Assembly: GCF_040115645.1 (NCBI RefSeq)
Contig: NC_089551.1
Coordinates: forward strand, 1,922,001-1,986,000
From: Euwallacea fornicatus
Taxonomy: Eukaryota > Arthropoda > Insecta > Coleoptera > Curculionidae
Reading direction: 5' to 3'
DNA: 64,000 bases
Translations under genes and position numbers: made by a program
In this document: in pieces, positions 60,200-64,000 of the stretch
Position numbering within the stretch: the stretch's first letter is position 1
How the letters are laid out: each line of letters begins with the position of its first letter
The notes under the pieces: generated by a model
Seen by the model: only the letters and a program-made list of their open reading frames with translations
Database searches by the model: none
What the model was told of the DNA's origin: nothing

Positions 60200-60690
60200 A
60201 ATCGTTAATAATTTATTGAATATGCTCAAAATGAGAACCATCATTCTGAATACATCTACGTGCCCAGTTCCTCATTGCTCTTGTCATACCGAGCCGCATT
60301 TCTCGTTTACGTTATTGGGCAGCATGACTAATTCTGGTGATTAAATGATCTCTATTCGGGATCTCATGTTCATGTACCTGTGATTTCACGCGATTAAACG
60401 TTAAATGTTAAAAACTAAATGTTCTATTTCCCAGGCCTCCTTCGTTTTCCACCGGAGTTTCGTTCACTAGGGATTTGAATCGACTCCAAAAAAGGCAGTC
60501 CAACGGATTCAAGTCGGGTGACCTAGGAGGCCATTGTTGCGGTCTTGCTCTTCCAATCCTTTGGCCAAGGAAACTGTGGTTCGGAAGCAAGCACCGTTTA
60601 TCACCAGAACGATTACCCCTGCAGACGTTTTCCAAGAACTCCTTTTTTCGATAGAAGTGATTGTACGATAAGCTAATAACACGAGAATGG
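60200..60690 (-). pseudogene. Mariner-like transposase relic (C-terminal third)
   Basis: The minus strand reads LGQRIGRARPQQWPPRSPDLNPLDCLFW near 60590-60480 and, after frameshifts, RAMRNWARRCIQNDGSHFEHI near 60280-60210, the usual end of insect mariner-like transposases. The catalytic segment before it (the QQDG block) is destroyed. Confidence 0.75.
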
Positions 60691-60972
60691 CATAGAGAGT
60701 ACCGCAAAAAAGTTGGGATTAATTAAGGTGCGATGGGACCCCCTAGGTGGGGTCCTCTAGTAGTGATCAGAAAATTAAGGTAATATTTGGATTTTGCGTC
60801 ATTAAAAAACCCACATACAAAATTTTGTCCGATTAAGTCCCTGTTCTAAAATATATACAGTGTGTACATAAAGCACGGAGTAAATTCAATTAAAAATCAG
60901 GTGCTGGTTTTTTTGGAGAAATGTTGGGAGACGTCGATTTTTATGTTTCGTTGCAGTTTTTTCGTGGTAAAT

Positions 60973-62715
60973 GCAGGTATACAGGGTGACCCAAAAACAA
61001 GTTACGACCACTAACTTCATTTTTTCAAATAGAAATACTTTTTATCTCGTTTTTTAATCCTGCATCGTATTCTAATTATATTTTATGTAGCACGTCCCAT
61101 ACCTAAACTCAACAGTTTTCGAGAAATTTACCTCTGAACATATCAGCTACCAAGGCGCTGATTACTGCAACTATCGACAGATTTTCACGAAACATAATAT
61201 TTAATAAGTGGAAACAGTAAGTATTTACTAAATTAAATGTTCAAGTAGAAATCCTTTTTGTGCCTGGCAGTACTTCAAACGGTCGATAATATCCTTCTGA
61301 ACCATATTTATTGTTTCTGGGATAATATTAACGCATTCCCTTCTGATTCTACCGCTTAAGTCCTCAGTCGTTTCAGGTCTAGATTTGTACACACCATTTT
61401 TTAGATGACCTCACAAAAAATAGTCTAACGGATCAAGATCCGGAGACTTTGGGGGCCACTCGATAGATCCACGCCTTCCAATCCATCTGTTGGAAAATGC
61501 TATATCATTGAGATATTTTCTAACCTGAACTGCATAATGCGGTCGCGCACCATCTTGTTGGAACCATAAATTTTCGTCGTACGTCATTGAGTTATTGGGA
61601 CTGTGAAACAAAGTTCTTAAACTTGGAAATTGGATGTTGTGAAAATTCAAGGTATCTGGGACCGTCCAAAGTGTATTGAAATCAGTAGGACCCAGTGGTC
61701 TGATTTTTGACAATCGTTGCCCAAACATTAACTTATTCGCGATATTGGGCATGGTGATCTCTAATCCATCTGGGATTTTCCTTTGCCCAACAGCGGCAGT
61801 TCTGCCCGTGAACTTCGCCGGTGAATGTAAAAGTTGATTTATCTGAAAATATAGTATTTTCAGTTTGACGGGTGAAATTGTGGCACGTATGCATCAAGGT
61901 TTGACATAAATGCATTTGTCGGTCAGGATCGTCTTCATTTAATTCGTGTACAAGAAGGGCTTTATACGAATGCCACTCTTCGGATTTTAAAACCCTATGT
62001 GCAGATCAAGTAGGGAATATCCCAATCCCCACTAACTTCCCTTATGCCACTATGTGGATTTTCTTGTACAGCTACCAGAACATTAAATTTTTTACCCTCG
62101 TTGATCGCAGAACGTCCAGTCTTCAGCTTATCTCCCACCGAACCGGTATCTCGAAACTTTCTTTCGATTTTTCCAACCGTCGGTTGGTTTATTGGTCCAT
62201 CGGGATATTTGTTATTAAATTTTATTAATTTTTAAAAACAATTAATTTAATAATTAAATTATTAAATAAAACACACATCCCCTGTTGTGTACGCACTCTA
62301 TCACCGTATCCGATCATGGTAGGAATTTCAATTCTTTGTGTTATGGGTAAGCGTATGGTAATATGACTTTTAATTGAAATTGAATGATGAAGGCAAATCA
62401 AACCTGATAAACATGCAAATTCAAATATTATCGGAATGTTGCGCATTAAATGAATAAAAACACTTCTTCTAGGGATATAAATAAACAAATCTGCGGAATA
62501 AATCATCGTCTTGGTTACTGATACGTTCAGACGTAAATTTCTCGACAACTCTTGAGTTCGGGTATAGGAGAGGCTGCGTAAAATATACAGGGAGTAACTT
62601 TGCTCTTCGGACACCACGATATTTCATTTTATAACTGTCGCATTGCTATTCAAATCACAATTAAAATTAAGGGAAATAATATATTTTATTGAAATTTGTG
62701 TTCGATAACCGAGTA
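60973..62715 (-). pseudogene. Nearly full-length degraded mariner-like element with long inverted ends
   Basis: Minus-strand fragments appear in the right order: helix-turn-helix region QPTVGKIERKFRDTGSVGD near 62190 and VQENPHSGIREVS near 62060, FSDKSTFTFTGEV near 61850 (first Asp), WFQQDGARPHYAVQVRKYL near 61560 (second Asp), EWPPKSPDLDPLDYFL near 61450 (third block), and VQKDIIDRLKYCQAQKGFLLEHL near 61300-61240. All three catalytic Asp positions survive but several stops and frameshifts intervene. The left end TATACAGGGTGACCCAAAAA and about 100 bp within (TACCTAAACTCAACAGTTTTCGAGAAATTT) recur inverted near 62520-62590 at the right end. Confidence 0.8.
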
Positions 62716-62984
62716 ACTTAAGATTTATCGAAAAAATCGAAATAAATGCGATTTTTAACAGGTAACCAAATTAAAATTAAATTTGATGAACATTTTTGGC
62801 CATTTTAATATTCGGACGCTACTGATTTCCTTGCCACACGTTAACAAACAATTTATTTTCTTATTTAATATTTTTTTTGGGACGACCGTTGTTATCTATA
62901 ACGGCCCGTAAACGTTTAAGGCACATTTCAGATAATTCTTTTCAAATAATCTGTTTGAAAATGGTCCCTTTCTTGTTTTAATCG

Positions 62985-63960
62985 CTGTTTTAACATTTCC
63001 TTTCAAGATATTTCAGCTTTTCTTATTTGTCGATCTAATTCGTCCCAGAAGTGTTCGATGGGACCGAGGTCCCGTGATTGGGGTGGCGGTTGTAATACTT
63101 CGGGGCTATTGCAGAGCAAATATTCCCGCACTAAACGTGATTTGTGTTTGGGATCATTATCTTGGTGGAATTTAAAAGTATCTGAAATTGTCGTTTTCTC
63201 TCAGCAGTTTGATGTAAATTATCCTTTTAAATATTCAAATAAAAATGTTTATCCATTATAGAATCTGTCAAAAAAGACTTCACCCACTCCAAATGTGGAA
63301 ATACACCCTCATACAAGCACGCTTCTATTTCCATGTTTGACGGTAGGTTTAGTACCATTTATTTTAAATTCTTCACCTTTCCTTCGCCGCACCATTCTTC
63401 GACCATCGGAACCAAGAATGTTGTATTTACTTTCATCACTGAAAATAACGTCATTCCACCAAGAATCATGCTTCAAAATAAACTCTTTTGCATAATTCAG
63501 CCTTTTCTACGGTTGACTTCACTAACAAATGGTTATTTCCTAGCAGCTCTTCCATCGTATCCATTTTCCCTTAGAGCTGGGTGTATTGTTTGAGGATGGA
63601 CTTGTTTCCCAGTGCCTCTGAAGAGTTCATCGGCTAATTTTGGTGCACTCGCAGCTGGTTTATTTTCGATTTTTCGAAGGATGGTCTCTTATCACGCTCG
63701 TGCTATTTCTTGGGTTGGCCCTTTTGGGGCGTAGGCTCGAGGCGATCCTCTTGTTTAAATCGTTTAGTGATATCTGCCACTGTACTCTTGCTTGCACTAC
63801 ATAGCTCAGCAAGTTTTCTGTGAGAGTTTCCATTGGCATTATGGAAAATCACAAGTTGCCGTATATGAAAACTGGTACTCCTTTTGCGGGCCGTTATGCC
63901 TAGTAATACCACGCTGACTTCAGTTTTACTGGAATGATCTTTTCTTATCATCACCCGAGT
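62985..63960 (-). pseudogene. Tc1-like transposase pseudogene
   Basis: Minus-strand reading from the right edge inward: RQLVIFHNANGNSHRKLAEL and KSTVADITKRFKQEDRLE (helix-turn-helix), then PTPQKGQPKK and a stop, later WWNDVIFSDESKYNILGSDG (first Asp), FHQDNDPKHKSRLVREYL (second Asp) and LQPPPQSRDLGPIEHFWDELD (third block). Several stops and frameshifts make it non-functional, although the catalytic residues are mostly intact. The right terminus is at or beyond the window edge. It belongs to a lineage different from the mariner-like relics to its left. Confidence 0.82.
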
Positions 63961-64000
63961 TCATGTGCACGTAGCAAGACAACATTCTAATGAAATTACA

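Noticed and set aside
21614..64000. tRNA genes, well-known insect microRNAs and CRISPR-like arrays
   Set aside because: I looked for the GGTTCGA-type T-loop and for several common microRNA seeds and saw none in a proper hairpin. No regularly spaced repeats were found. A covariance-model search would be more sensitive than my reading.

Overview
The window is eukaryotic nuclear DNA from an insect, most likely a beetle. Coding exons are split by short GT-AG introns (mostly about 50 bp). The proteins are the insect versions of well-known families, including an ecdysteroid-synthesis P450 found only in arthropods. The non-coding DNA is dotted with degraded Tc1/mariner-type elements. The assignment to beetles is inference from gene content and intron style; I could not run a search.

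Positions 1-21,360 are gene dense and hold seven genes. A Ror/MuSK-class receptor tyrosine kinase (Nrk-like, + strand) enters from the left edge and ends at 9786. Its 5.8-kb intron (2406-8194) contains two complete genes on the opposite strand: a six-exon mitochondrial P450 that I assign to CYP315A1/shadow, the ecdysteroid 2-hydroxylase, and an ELMO/Ced-12 gene whose whole 745-residue coding region is one exon. Next come a 3-hydroxyacyl-CoA dehydratase (HACD, -) head-to-head with a PAXBP1/GCFC-family gene (+), then a slowmo/PRELID3 lipid-transfer gene (-) head-to-head with a DGAT1 diacylglycerol acyltransferase (midway, +). All exon sets were joined by hand. Every complete set gives a length divisible by three with one terminal stop; the kinase set stays in frame from the left edge to its stop.

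Four of the seven genes handle lipids or sterols: very-long-chain fatty acid elongation (HACD), mitochondrial phosphatidylserine transfer (slowmo), triacylglycerol synthesis (DGAT1) and ecdysteroid synthesis (shadow). Nothing in the sequence shows co-regulation beyond two shared promoter intervals, one of which has a cluster of CRE-like sites.

Positions 21,361-64,000 contain no gene I can support. They look like a long intergenic (or giant-intron) tract of moderate GC, in which the hexamer GGTACC and the core GGTAC recur unusually often. Dispersed through it are inverted-repeat elements (foldback or MITE type) and at least eight transposase relics. The densest patch is 57-64 kb, where four mariner/Tc1 relics lie on the minus strand.

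The observations I rate highest are the nested pair of antisense genes inside the kinase intron with almost no room for the shadow 3' UTR, a four-fold 11-residue amphipathic repeat appended to slowmo, a foldback family present in two places, a nearly loopless 105-bp hairpin at 58.25-58.46 kb, the GGTACC enrichment, and a CpG-dense island at 55.3-55.56 kb. I did not find a clear new multi-gene system.
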